9,390 bases of DNA from the NCBI GenBank assembly GCA_036271855.1, contig DATAZV010000449.1:1-9390 (forward strand), written 5' to 3'. This DNA comes from JAQGMJ01 sp036271855. Lineage in GTDB: Bacteria > Pseudomonadota > Gammaproteobacteria > Burkholderiales > JAEUOS01. The notes beneath the pieces are model-generated. The model ran no database searches. It was not told the origin of the DNA and saw only the letters and a program-made list of their open reading frames with translations. Positions 1 to 5,924 of this stretch are shown here, piece after piece (position 1 is the first letter of the stretch; every line of letters begins with the position of its first letter). The position numbers were made by a program, and so were the translations under genes.

Positions 1-212
1 TCGAATGGATGGGCCTGCAGCGCCACCTCAAGGTGCTGGGCATTTTCGCGCGCCTGAACTATCGCGACGGCAAGGCCGCCTACCTGAACGATATTCCGCT
101 GGTGATGCGCTATGTGCGCCGCACCTGCGCGCGCTATGCGGTGTTTTTTCCGCTGCTGCGCCTGCTCGACGCCGTGGAAAATATCGAAACCAAGAGCGGC
201 TACACGTTTTGA
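1..212 (+). CDS. amgK: C-terminal end of AmgK-type amino-sugar kinase (5' truncated by window edge)
   Basis: The reading frame is open from the left edge (first complete codon at 3) and stops with TGA at 210-212, giving about 69 C-terminal residues. The ending contains LKVLGIFARL, then YRDGKAAYLNDIP, then a basic helix with RY. I recognise this as the C-terminal helical part of the aminoglycoside-phosphotransferase-like kinases of the AmgK family. AmgK phosphorylates N-acetylmuramate or N-acetylglucosamine at the anomeric carbon in the cytoplasm during peptidoglycan recycling, bypassing de novo, fosfomycin-sensitive UDP-MurNAc synthesis. The catalytic residues lie upstream, outside the window. 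The assignment is strengthened by murU, its usual partner, 1.1 kb downstream in the same orientation. The stop overlaps a TTG start of azlC (TTGA, 209-212). A generic phosphotransferase of the same fold is the main alternative. Confidence 0.8.
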   Translation, partial: EWMGLQRHLKVLGIFARLNYRDGKAAYLNDIPLVMRYVRRTCARYAVFFPLLRLLDAVENIETKSGYTF

Positions 213-934
213 AATTGACGCCTTTGCTTGCAGACGCCACGCCGGGGCGCGAGTTCGCCGCCGGCCTGGTGGCGGTGGCCCCGCTGCTGCTGGGTGCCGT
301 GCCCTTCGCCCTGATCTACGGCGCGCTGGCGGTCAAGGCCGGCATCCCGCCCTTGCTGGCGATCGCCACTTCCTGCATCGTCTTCGCCGGCTCGGCGCAA
401 TTCATGATCACCAAGCTGGTGGCGGCCGCCACGCCGGGACTGCTGATCGTGCTCTCGGTGGGCGTGATCAACCTGCGCCATGCGCTTTACTCGGCGGCGC
501 TGGCGGAAAAGCTCGCCCACCTGCCGTTGCGCTGGAAAATACTGCTCGCCTACCTGCTGACCGACGAAGCCTATGCGGCTGCGCTGCGGCGCATGGAGGG
601 CGAGCCATCCACGCAGCGTCACTGGTTCCTGTTCGGCTGCGGCTTCGGCATGTGGGCCACCTGGCAAGTGGCCTGCGTCGCCGGCGTGTTGCTGGGCGGG
701 CGCATCCCGGCGGCCTGGTCGCTGGATTTCGCCGGCACGCTCACCTTCATCGCCATCGTCGTGCCCCTGCTGAAAGATCGGGCCTCTACCGGCGCCATGC
801 TCACCGCCGGCCTAATCTCGGTGATCGCGTTCGCGCTGCCGCACAAGTTGTTCATCATCGCCGCCGCCATGGCCGGCATGACCGTTGGCGTGCTGCTGGA
901 GTGGGTGGCAAATCGCGCGGGAGCAAAGGCTTGA
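209..934 (+). CDS. azlC: AzlC-family branched-chain amino-acid exporter, large subunit
   Basis: This 241-residue membrane protein normally pairs with the small subunit AzlD to export branched-chain amino acids, or analogues, across the inner membrane. A long N-terminal hydrophobic segment follows GREFAAGL. Family signatures are visible: FAGSAQFMITKLV near residues 60-70, INLRHALYSAAL near residues 88-99, TDEAYA, and FLFGCGFGMWATWQV. About six or seven hydrophobic stretches can be counted, and the length fits the family. I chose the TTG at 209 because it overlaps the upstream amgK stop as TTGA and places MKLTPLLADATPGREF directly before the conserved region. A second in-frame TTG at 215 is possible. 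The frame stays open further upstream, but that part is a shadow of amgK. The stop overlaps the azlD start. The substrate is inferred from the family only; some AzlC homologues are uncharacterised. Confidence 0.9.
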   Translation: MKLTPLLADATPGREFAAGLVAVAPLLLGAVPFALIYGALAVKAGIPPLLAIATSCIVFAGSAQFMITKLVAAATPGLLIVLSVGVINLRHALYSAALAEKLAHLPLRWKILLAYLLTDEAYAAALRRMEGEPSTQRHWFLFGCGFGMWATWQVACVAGVLLGGRIPAAWSLDFAGTLTFIAIVVPLLKDRASTGAMLTAGLISVIAFALPHKLFIIAAAMAGMTVGVLLEWVANRAGAKA

Positions 935-1245
935 ATCTCTGGCTCACCATCTGGCTGGCGGGCGTGCTGACCTTCCTGATCCGCTACTCCTTCATCGGCG
1001 CCGCCGGGCGCATCAGCGCGCCGGAGTGGTTCCGGCGCATGCTGCGCTTCGTGCCGATTGCCGCGCTCACCGCGCTGATCTGGCCCGACCTGCTGCTGCC
1101 TTCTGGAGAGTTGCAACTCTCCTTTGCCAACCCGCGGCTGCTCGCCGGCCTGATTGCAGGCATCGTGGCCTGGCGCACGCAAAACATCTTTCTCACCATC
1201 GGTATCGGCATGGCGGCTTTGTGGGGGTTACAGTGGTGGCTATGA
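931..1245 (+). CDS. azlD: AzlD-family branched-chain amino-acid transporter, small subunit
   Basis: This 104-residue, very hydrophobic protein is the small partner of AzlC. It begins NLWLTIWLAGVLTFLIRYSFI, then has FRRMLRFVPIAALTALIWPDLL, a short polar turn (PSGELQLSFANPRL) and a final pair of hydrophobic segments ending in GLQWWL. The early TFLIR(Y) and the FVP-(I/A)-AALTALI pattern are typical of AzlD, as are the length and the position immediately after azlC. The TTG at 931 overlaps the azlC stop (TTGA), so translation is probably coupled. Two non-ATG starts in a row suggest low, coupled expression of the pair (inference). The codons for the polar turn contain a perfect 18-bp palindrome. 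The stop at 1243-1245 overlaps an ATG at 1242. Confidence 0.88.
   Translation: MNLWLTIWLAGVLTFLIRYSFIGAAGRISAPEWFRRMLRFVPIAALTALIWPDLLLPSGELQLSFANPRLLAGLIAGIVAWRTQNIFLTIGIGMAALWGLQWWL
1105..1122. repeat. Perfect 18-bp palindrome inside azlD
   Basis: Positions 1105-1113 (GGAGAGTTG) are followed directly by their exact reverse complement at 1114-1122 (CAACTCTCC). As RNA it could fold into a 7-bp stem with a TGCA loop, followed by only three T residues, so it is a poor intrinsic terminator. It lies within the codons for the polar turn of AzlD. Function is unknown; the perfect symmetry is directly visible. Confidence 0.6.
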
Positions 1246-1310
1246 AAGCGATGATCCTGGCCGCCGCCGCGCCACAAGCCCGCCGGCCTGCGGGGCCGAC
1301 TGCCTCATGA
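1242..1310 (+). pseudogene. 22-codon mini-ORF made from a duplicated murU 5' end
   Basis: An ATG at 1242 overlaps the azlD stop (ATGA) and opens a frame encoding MKAMILAAA followed by a proline- and arginine-rich tail of about 13 residues. It stops with TGA at 1308-1310. Its first 25 bases (1242-1266) are identical to the first 25 bases of murU (1307-1331), so its first eight residues equal those of MurU. The rest has no resemblance to MurU. The spacing between copies is 65 bp, which is not a multiple of three. The peptide therefore cannot be a longer MurU N-terminus, and its stop falls exactly on the true murU ATG. The most economical reading is a non-functional duplicate start or a tiny translated leader that couples azlD to murU. 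Whether it is translated cannot be seen from sequence. Confidence 0.5.
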
Positions 1311-1331
1311 AAGCGATGATCCTGGCCGCCG
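1242..1331 (+). repeat. 25-bp direct repeat spanning the murU start (copies 1242-1266 and 1307-1331)
   Basis: The two copies are identical over 25 bp, begin at an ATG each, and diverge immediately afterwards. They are separated by 40 bp of GC-rich sequence (1267-1306) containing a weak stem, CCCGC/GCGGG, at 1279-1283 and 1290-1294. The second copy is the genuine murU start, because only it continues into the nucleotide-binding motif. Confidence 0.9.
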
Positions 1332-2005
1332 GGCGGGGCGAACGCATGCGTCCCCTCACCGACGCTCACCCCAAGCCGCTGCTGGAAGTCGGCGGCAAGC
1401 CGTTGATCGTCTGGCACCTCGAGCGCCTGGCGCTTGCGGGTTTCACCGAGGTCGTGATTAACCATGCCTGGCTGGGCGCGCAGATCGAGGCGAAGCTGGG
1501 AGACGGCAGTGCCTTCGGCATGCACGTGGTCTATTCGCCGGAAGCCGAAGCACTGGAAACCGCGGGCGGCATCGCGCAAGCCCTGCCGCTGTTGGGCGAT
1601 GCGCCCTTCCTGGTGGTCAACGGCGACATCTATTGCGATTTCGACTTCGGCCGCGCGCGTTCGATCGTGGCGCAGATGCAAGCCAGCGCTGCCCAGGCCT
1701 GGCTGGTGCTGGTGCCCAACCCGCCGCAGCATGCCGAGGGCGATTTCGTACTCAACACCGGCGCGGTCAGCGATCACGGCGATGCACGATATACGTTCAG
1801 CGGCATCGGCGTCTACCAGCCATCGCTGTTCGCCGATATCCGGCGCGGCAGCAAGGCGCAACTGGCGCCCTTGCTGCGCGCGGCGATGGCACGCTTGCAG
1901 GTCGGCGGCGAATTGCACAGCGGCCGCTGGGAAGATGTCGGCACGCCGGAACGCCTGGCCGCGCTGGATGTCGAACTGCGAAACCCAAAACCAAAGCAGG
2001 CATAA
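1307..2005 (+). CDS. murU: N-acetylmuramate-1-phosphate uridylyltransferase (nucleotidyltransferase)
   Basis: This 232-residue enzyme is predicted to convert MurNAc-1-phosphate plus UTP to UDP-MurNAc, the step after AmgK in cytoplasmic cell-wall recycling. The N-terminus is a textbook sugar-nucleotidyltransferase signature: MILAAGRGERMRPLT (residues 4-18), with KPLLEVGGKPLI just after it. The metal-binding region is VVNGDIYCDFDF (about 104-115), and ETAGGI lies near residue 84. Near the C-terminus GRWEDVGTPERLAALD matches the family. Length is close to characterised MurU (about 220-230). The start at 1307 is chosen because the nucleotide-binding motif follows at once; the identical ATG copy at 1242 is out of frame. 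A glucose-1-phosphate thymidylyltransferase-like enzyme would also match the fold, but the amgK neighbour and short length favour MurU. Confidence 0.88.
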   Translation: MKAMILAAGRGERMRPLTDAHPKPLLEVGGKPLIVWHLERLALAGFTEVVINHAWLGAQIEAKLGDGSAFGMHVVYSPEAEALETAGGIAQALPLLGDAPFLVVNGDIYCDFDFGRARSIVAQMQASAAQAWLVLVPNPPQHAEGDFVLNTGAVSDHGDARYTFSGIGVYQPSLFADIRRGSKAQLAPLLRAAMARLQVGGELHSGRWEDVGTPERLAALDVELRNPKPKQA

Positions 2006-2014
2006 AATATTCCC

Positions 2015-3349
2015 ATGAAACCATTCAACCCCAAGCCCTACGCCGCGCGCCGCGCACGCCTGCTCAAGCAACTGAAGGACGCCGGCGGCGGCATCGCCAT
2101 CATCCCCACCTCGCCGGAAGCGCCGCGCAACCGCGATACCCATTTCCCCTACCGGCACGACAGCTATTCCTATTACCTCTCCGGCTTCACCGAGCCGGAT
2201 GCGGTGATCGTGCTGATCGCCGGAAAAAAGACGGCCATGTCGATCCTGTTTTGCCGCTCCAAGCACGAAGAGCGCGAAATCTGGGACGGCTTTCGCTATG
2301 GACCGCAAGCGGCGCGCAGCGCCTTCGCCTTCGACGAAGCCTACGCGGCCGAGGAGTTCGACGCCCGCCTGCCGAATCTCCTGGCCGGCGCGCCCAATCT
2401 GTTCTACTCGATGGGTTTCGACGCGCCCTTCGACGAACGCGTGGTCAAGGCGCTCAATGCCGTGCGCGGCATGGCGCGCTCCGGCATGAACGCGCCGGAT
2501 GCGATCCGCGATGCGCGCGCGCTGATCGACGCCATGCGCCTGGTGAAGGACAAGCACGAGATCGACACCATGCGCCGCGCCGGCGCCATTTCCACCGAGG
2601 CGCACAAGCGCGCCATGCGCACCGCCAAACCCGGCGCCTATGAATACGAAGTCGAAGCCGAACTGCTGCACGAGTTCCGCCGCCAGGGTTCGGAATACCC
2701 GGCCTATACCTCGATCGTCGCCGCCGGCGCCAATGCCTGCGTGCTGCACTACGTCAGCAACGACCAGAAAATGAAGGACGGCGACCTGCTGCTGATCGAC
2801 GCCGGCTGCGAACTGCACAGCTACGCCAGCGATATCACCCGCACCTTTCCGGTCAACGGCAAGTTCAGCGGCCCGCAGCGCGACCTCTACCAGATCGTGC
2901 TCGACGCCCAGGCCGCCGCCATCGCCAAGACCCGCCCCGGCGTGCCCTTCAATGTGCCGCACGAAACGGCGGTGAAGGTGCTGGCCCAGGGCATGGTCGA
3001 CGTCGGCCTGCTGCGGGGCAGCGTCGATGCGGCCATCGAACAGGGCAACAAGCGCGAAGGCGGCTACTTCCGCTTTTACATGCACCGCACCGGCCACTGG
3101 CTGGGCCTGGACGTGCACGACGCCGGCGACTACAAGCACGGCGACAAATGGTTGCCCCTGGCGCCCGGCAACATGGTGACGGTGGAACCCGGCATCTACG
3201 TGCGCCCGGCGAAGAACGTACCCAAGCATTTCTGGAACATCGGCATCCGCATCGAGGACGATGCGCTGGTGACTGCCAAGGGCTGCGACATCATCACCAG
3301 CGAATGCCCGAAGACGGTCGCCGACATCGAAGCCTGGATGGCCGGCTGA
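2015..3349 (+). CDS. pepP: Xaa-Pro aminopeptidase (metallopeptidase family M24B)
   Basis: This 444-residue cytoplasmic enzyme removes the N-terminal residue from peptides whose second residue is proline, using two metal ions, usually manganese. The N-terminal aminopeptidase-P domain covers roughly residues 5-140 (RNRDTHFPYRHDSYSYYLSGF). The pita-bread catalytic domain covers roughly 180-440. All five metal ligands are present: D262 (LLLIDAG), D273 (SDITRTFP), H361 (GHWLGLDVHD), E391 (VTVEPGIY) and E414 (GIRIEDD). Their spacing follows E. coli PepP. The ATG at 2015 lies 9 nt after the murU stop. No strong Shine-Dalgarno sequence is evident (AGCAGG at 1995-2000 is too distant). The pepP-ubiH adjacency also occurs in E. 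coli. The large minus-strand frame over this gene is a codon-bias shadow. Confidence 0.96.
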   Translation: MKPFNPKPYAARRARLLKQLKDAGGGIAIIPTSPEAPRNRDTHFPYRHDSYSYYLSGFTEPDAVIVLIAGKKTAMSILFCRSKHEEREIWDGFRYGPQAARSAFAFDEAYAAEEFDARLPNLLAGAPNLFYSMGFDAPFDERVVKALNAVRGMARSGMNAPDAIRDARALIDAMRLVKDKHEIDTMRRAGAISTEAHKRAMRTAKPGAYEYEVEAELLHEFRRQGSEYPAYTSIVAAGANACVLHYVSNDQKMKDGDLLLIDAGCELHSYASDITRTFPVNGKFSGPQRDLYQIVLDAQAAAIAKTRPGVPFNVPHETAVKVLAQGMVDVGLLRGSVDAAIEQGNKREGGYFRFYMHRTGHWLGLDVHDAGDYKHGDKWLPLAPGNMVTVEPGIYVRPAKNVPKHFWNIGIRIEDDALVTAKGCDIITSECPKTVADIEAWMAG

Positions 3350-3350
3350 G

Positions 3351-4484
3351 ATGGACGCGCCCGGCGCGGCCGCCGACATCCTGCCTGTGCTGATCGCCGG
3401 CGCCGGCCCGGTGGGCCTGACCACCGCGCTGGCCCTGCATGCGCGCGGCATCCCGGTGGAGGTGGTCGACAGCAAACCGCGCGACGCCCTCGGGCACGAC
3501 CCGCGCGCCGTCGCCCTGGCCCACGGCAGCCGCCTGATCCTCGAGCGTCTGGGCGTGTGGCAGGATTTGGGCGCCACGCCGATCCGGCATATCCGCGTCA
3601 GCCAGCAGGAAGGCTACGGCCAGACCCGCATCGAAGCGGCAGACTACGGGGTTGACGCACTGGGCTATGTCGCGCGCCTGGGCCCGCTCAACCAGGCGCT
3701 GCTGCGCGCGGTCGAACAACGCGGCATCCCGCTGCGCTTTCATGCGCCCCTGGGCCATGTCGCCCATGGCCACGAAACGGTGATCGCACAGGTCGGCAGC
3801 GTCGAGGTGCAGACTGCACTGGTGGTCTATGCCGAAGGCAAGCCGGCGGGTGCGGGCGTTAGCAGCAAACCCTACGGGCAGACCGCCATCGTCACCGAAG
3901 CCTTCAGCGCCGAGGCCCATGAAGGCCAGGCGCATGAACGCTTCACTTCGCAAGGCCCGCTGGCACTGCTGCCGCTGGAGAACGGCTATAGCGTGGTCTG
4001 GTGCGTGCGCCCGCAGCGCGCGCAAGAGTTGCTGGCAATGGACGACGCCGGCTTTCTGGCGGCACTCACCGCGGCCACCGGCTTCGCGCGCCGCAGCTGG
4101 CGCCGCGCCGGGCCGCGCCATGCCTATCCCCTGACCCTGGTGACCCGCGGGGCGATGGCGCATGCGCGCGAGATCGCCCTGGGCAATGCGGCGCAGACCC
4201 TGCACCCGGTGGCCGGCCAGGGCCTGAACCTCGGCTTGCGCGACGCCTTTGAACTGGCCGAGGCCCTGGAGCGCGGCGTCAATGCCGCGGCACTGGCCGC
4301 CTACGTGCGCCGCCGCCGCCTCGACCGCGCGGCGATGATCACGCTGACCGACCGCTACGTCTCCATTTTTTCCAACGACTTCGCGCCCTTGCGTGGCGCG
4401 CGCGGTGTTGCATTGACGACACTGAATTTGCTGCCGCCCTTGCGCGGCCTGATCGCGCGGCGCATGATGTTCGGCCTGCGCTGA
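3351..4484 (+). CDS. ubiH: UbiH-type FAD-dependent ubiquinone-biosynthesis hydroxylase
   Basis: This 377-residue flavoprotein monooxygenase of the UbiH/UbiF/COQ6 family hydroxylates the aromatic ring of ubiquinone precursors using NAD(P)H and O2. The N-terminal dinucleotide fold is VLIAGAGPVGLTTALAL (GxGxxG at 17-22). The second nucleotide signature is DPRAVALAHGSRLILERLGVW. The middle DG motif is atypical, with E162-G163 (YAEGKPAG) in place of Asp-Gly. The FAD/ribityl motif is LGNAAQTLHPVAGQGLNLGLRD (277 onward), where GN replaces GD as in UbiH proteins. The C-terminus (FSNDFAPLRGARGVALTTLNLLPPLRG) is typical of the family. The ATG at 3351 is one base after the pepP stop, so the two genes are probably co-transcribed. 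Which ring position it modifies cannot be told from sequence; UbiF- or UbiI-like activity is possible. Confidence 0.9.
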   Translation: MDAPGAAADILPVLIAGAGPVGLTTALALHARGIPVEVVDSKPRDALGHDPRAVALAHGSRLILERLGVWQDLGATPIRHIRVSQQEGYGQTRIEAADYGVDALGYVARLGPLNQALLRAVEQRGIPLRFHAPLGHVAHGHETVIAQVGSVEVQTALVVYAEGKPAGAGVSSKPYGQTAIVTEAFSAEAHEGQAHERFTSQGPLALLPLENGYSVVWCVRPQRAQELLAMDDAGFLAALTAATGFARRSWRRAGPRHAYPLTLVTRGAMAHAREIALGNAAQTLHPVAGQGLNLGLRDAFELAEALERGVNAAALAAYVRRRRLDRAAMITLTDRYVSIFSNDFAPLRGARGVALTTLNLLPPLRGLIARRMMFGLR

Positions 4485-4493
4485 CCGCGGTCA
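4482..4493. repeat. 12-bp palindrome overlapping the ubiH stop
   Basis: TGACCGCGGTCA is a perfect dyad that includes the ubiH TGA. It is followed by an A-run, not a T-run, so it is not a plus-strand intrinsic terminator. It lies about 45 bp upstream of the dusB -10 element. An operator role is conceivable, but a 12-bp palindrome is expected by chance in a sequence this long. Confidence 0.3.
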
Positions 4494-4515
4494 AAAAATC
4501 GCGCTGCGCCGCACA

Positions 4516-4551
4516 CTTCTTAAACAAAATTCTAGGCGTATAATCCGCGCC
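4516..4551 (+). promoter_or_regulatory. Sigma70-type promoter of the dusB-fis operon
   Basis: A perfect -10 hexamer TATAAT lies at 4539-4544. A weak -35 is CTTCTT at 4516-4521 with a 17-bp spacer, or TTCTTA one base later with a 16-bp spacer. The spacer is AT-rich (TAAACAAAATTCTA). The -10 is followed by CCGCGCCC, a strongly GC-rich discriminator, placing the start site near 4551. This is the only near-consensus promoter I see in the window, and it sits in the largest gap before dusB. GC-rich discriminators are characteristic of promoters inhibited by ppGpp/DksA, including the E. coli dusB-fis promoter. Confidence 0.7.
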
Positions 4552-4618
4552 CTTGCTCATTAAATGGGCAATCGTCCCGGTTACGTTCCGCTTACAATTT
4601 CAGCTCCCCAATCCGTCC

Positions 4619-5674
4619 GTGCAGATCGGCCCCTACATCCTCCGCAACAATCTGTTCGTCGCCCCGATGGCGGGCGTGACGGACCGGCCGTTCCGCCAGC
4701 TATGCAAGCGGCTGGGCGCGGGCTATGCGGTGTCCGAGATGGTGGCCTCGAACACCGCGCTCTATGCCAGTGCGAAGTCGCAGCGGCGCATGAACCATAT
4801 TGGTGAAGCGGCCCCCATCGCGGTGCAGATCGCCGGGGCGGAACCGGCCATGATGGCCGAAGCGGCCAAGCTCAATGTCGAGCGCGGTGCGCAGATCATC
4901 GACATCAACATGGGCTGCCCGGCAAAAAAGGTTTGTAATAAATGGGCCGGCTCGGCGCTGCTGCAGGACGAGCCGCTGGTGGGCCGCATCCTCGACGCCG
5001 TGATCGGCGCCGTCGATGTGCCGGTGACCCTGAAAATCCGCACCGGCTGGGACCCCGAGCACCGCAACGCGGTGCGGGTGGCGAAAATGGCGCAGTCCGC
5101 CGGCATCGCCATGCTGACCATGCACGGCCGCACCCGCGCCTGCGGCTACAAGGGCGCCGCCGAATATGACACGATCCGCGAAGTGCGCCAGCACCTGGAC
5201 ATTCCGCTGACCGCCAACGGCGACATCACCACCCCGCAAAAAGCGCAGCAGGTGCTTGCTATCACCGGCGCCGACGCCCTGATGATCGGCCGCGCCGCGC
5301 AAGGCCGCCCCTGGCTGTTCCGCGAGATCGAGCACTTCATGGCGACCGGCGAACTGCTGCCGCCGCCGCGCGTGGCCGAGGTGCGCGGGATCATGATCGA
5401 GCACCTGCACGACCATTACGCGTTTTATGGCGAATACCTGGGCGTGCGCACCGCGCGCAAGCACATCATCTGGTACACGCGCGGCCTGGCCGGCTCGGCC
5501 GCCTTTCGCACCTATATGAACACGCTCGACGATGTCGAGGAGCAGTTGCAGGCCGTAGCGGCGTTTTTTGACCAACAGCAGGCCGTCCGCGAACGCATCG
5601 AATACCAAGACCAGGCCGCGCCCCGCGACGCAGCCAATGACGAACAACAAGATTGGGAGGCGCTTGCAGCATGA
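4619..5674 (+). CDS. dusB: tRNA-dihydrouridine synthase B
   Basis: This FMN enzyme reduces specific uridines in the D-loop of tRNA to dihydrouridine with NADPH. From the chosen GTG the protein has 351 residues and begins MQIGPYILRNNLFVAPMAGVTDRPFRQLC, the standard DusB N-terminus. The catalytic cysteine is C100 in INMGCPAKKV, the same number as in E. coli DusB. HGRTR supplies active-site residues, and LMIGRAAQGRPWLFREIEHF is the FMN-phosphate loop. The C-terminal helical domain is followed by an acidic, glutamine-rich tail (about 30 residues) that makes it slightly longer than the E. coli protein. The frame is open upstream to a TTG at 4553, but that would add 22 non-conserved residues. No Shine-Dalgarno sequence precedes the GTG, so the start is likely but not certain. 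The stop overlaps fis by ATGA. Confidence 0.94.
   Translation: MQIGPYILRNNLFVAPMAGVTDRPFRQLCKRLGAGYAVSEMVASNTALYASAKSQRRMNHIGEAAPIAVQIAGAEPAMMAEAAKLNVERGAQIIDINMGCPAKKVCNKWAGSALLQDEPLVGRILDAVIGAVDVPVTLKIRTGWDPEHRNAVRVAKMAQSAGIAMLTMHGRTRACGYKGAAEYDTIREVRQHLDIPLTANGDITTPQKAQQVLAITGADALMIGRAAQGRPWLFREIEHFMATGELLPPPRVAEVRGIMIEHLHDHYAFYGEYLGVRTARKHIIWYTRGLAGSAAFRTYMNTLDDVEEQLQAVAAFFDQQQAVRERIEYQDQAAPRDAANDEQQDWEALAA
5655..5660 (+). promoter_or_regulatory. Shine-Dalgarno of fis inside the end of dusB
   Basis: GGGAGG lies 10 nt before the ATG at 5671. It is one of the few strong ribosome-binding sites in the window and decides the fis start over the in-frame TTG at 5653. It lies within the last codons of dusB, consistent with coupled translation. 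Confidence 0.65.
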
Positions 5675-5919
5675 GCATCAGGACCGATAAACAAAGCGAA
5701 ATCGCCGAATGCGTCCGGAAAAACCTGGAGCGGTATTTCGCCGATCTGGAAGGCGCCAAGCCGCATCCGATCTACGACATGGTGTTGCACGCGGTGGAAA
5801 AGCCGATGCTGGAAATCGTCCTGGCGCGCGCCGGCGGCAACCAGACGGCGGCGGCCGACATTCTCGGCATCAATCGCAACACGCTGCGCAAGAAGATGCA
5901 GCTGCATAAAATCAAGTAG
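5671..5919 (+). CDS. fis: Fis nucleoid-associated DNA-bending protein
   Basis: This 82-residue homodimeric DNA-binding protein organises the nucleoid and regulates growth-phase genes such as rRNA promoters. The C-terminal helix-turn-helix is clear: AGGNQTAAADILGINRNTLRKKM (residues 54-76), with a basic end, HKIK. The preceding helices (YDMVLHAVEKPMLEIVLARA, 35-54) form the dimer interface in the family. The protein is shorter than E. coli Fis (98 residues), and the missing part is N-terminal, where E. coli Fis carries the beta-hairpin arms needed to activate Hin/Gin recombinases. It is therefore probably a DNA-bending Fis without that activity (inference). The ATG at 5671 overlaps the dusB stop and has a good Shine-Dalgarno sequence. 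Expression is expected from the dusB promoter, as in other proteobacteria. Confidence 0.95.
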   Translation: MSIRTDKQSEIAECVRKNLERYFADLEGAKPHPIYDMVLHAVEKPMLEIVLARAGGNQTAAADILGINRNTLRKKMQLHKIK

Positions 5920-5924
5920 CGCTC

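Noticed and set aside
5..208. N-terminal extension of the azlC frame
   Set aside because: It overlaps the end of amgK in another frame, is Arg/Pro/Ala-rich and lacks family similarity. The TTG at 209 gives a normal AzlC length.
112..930. Long extension of the azlD frame upstream through azlC
   Set aside because: The translation is Arg/His/Gly-rich shadow sequence. AzlD is normally about 100 residues and begins at 931.
2003..2014. TAAAAT before pepP as a promoter for a leaderless transcript
   Set aside because: The hexamer matches 5 of 6 positions of a -10 and lies 6 nt before the ATG, but no -35 is present at any acceptable spacing.
1193..3577. 794-codon open frame on the minus strand
   Set aside because: It lies antisense to murU and pepP, both certain by motifs. 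The translation is low-complexity, rich in Ala, Gly, Arg, His and Val, as expected from the reverse of high-GC codon bias.
4482..4500. Palindrome plus A-run at the ubiH end as an intrinsic terminator
   Set aside because: The homopolymer is A on the coding strand, and on the other strand the T-run precedes the dyad, so it fits a terminator in neither direction.
5653..5670. Earlier Fis start at TTG 5653
   Set aside because: It would include the Shine-Dalgarno sequence itself as coding. The ATG at 5671 has correct spacing and overlaps the dusB stop.
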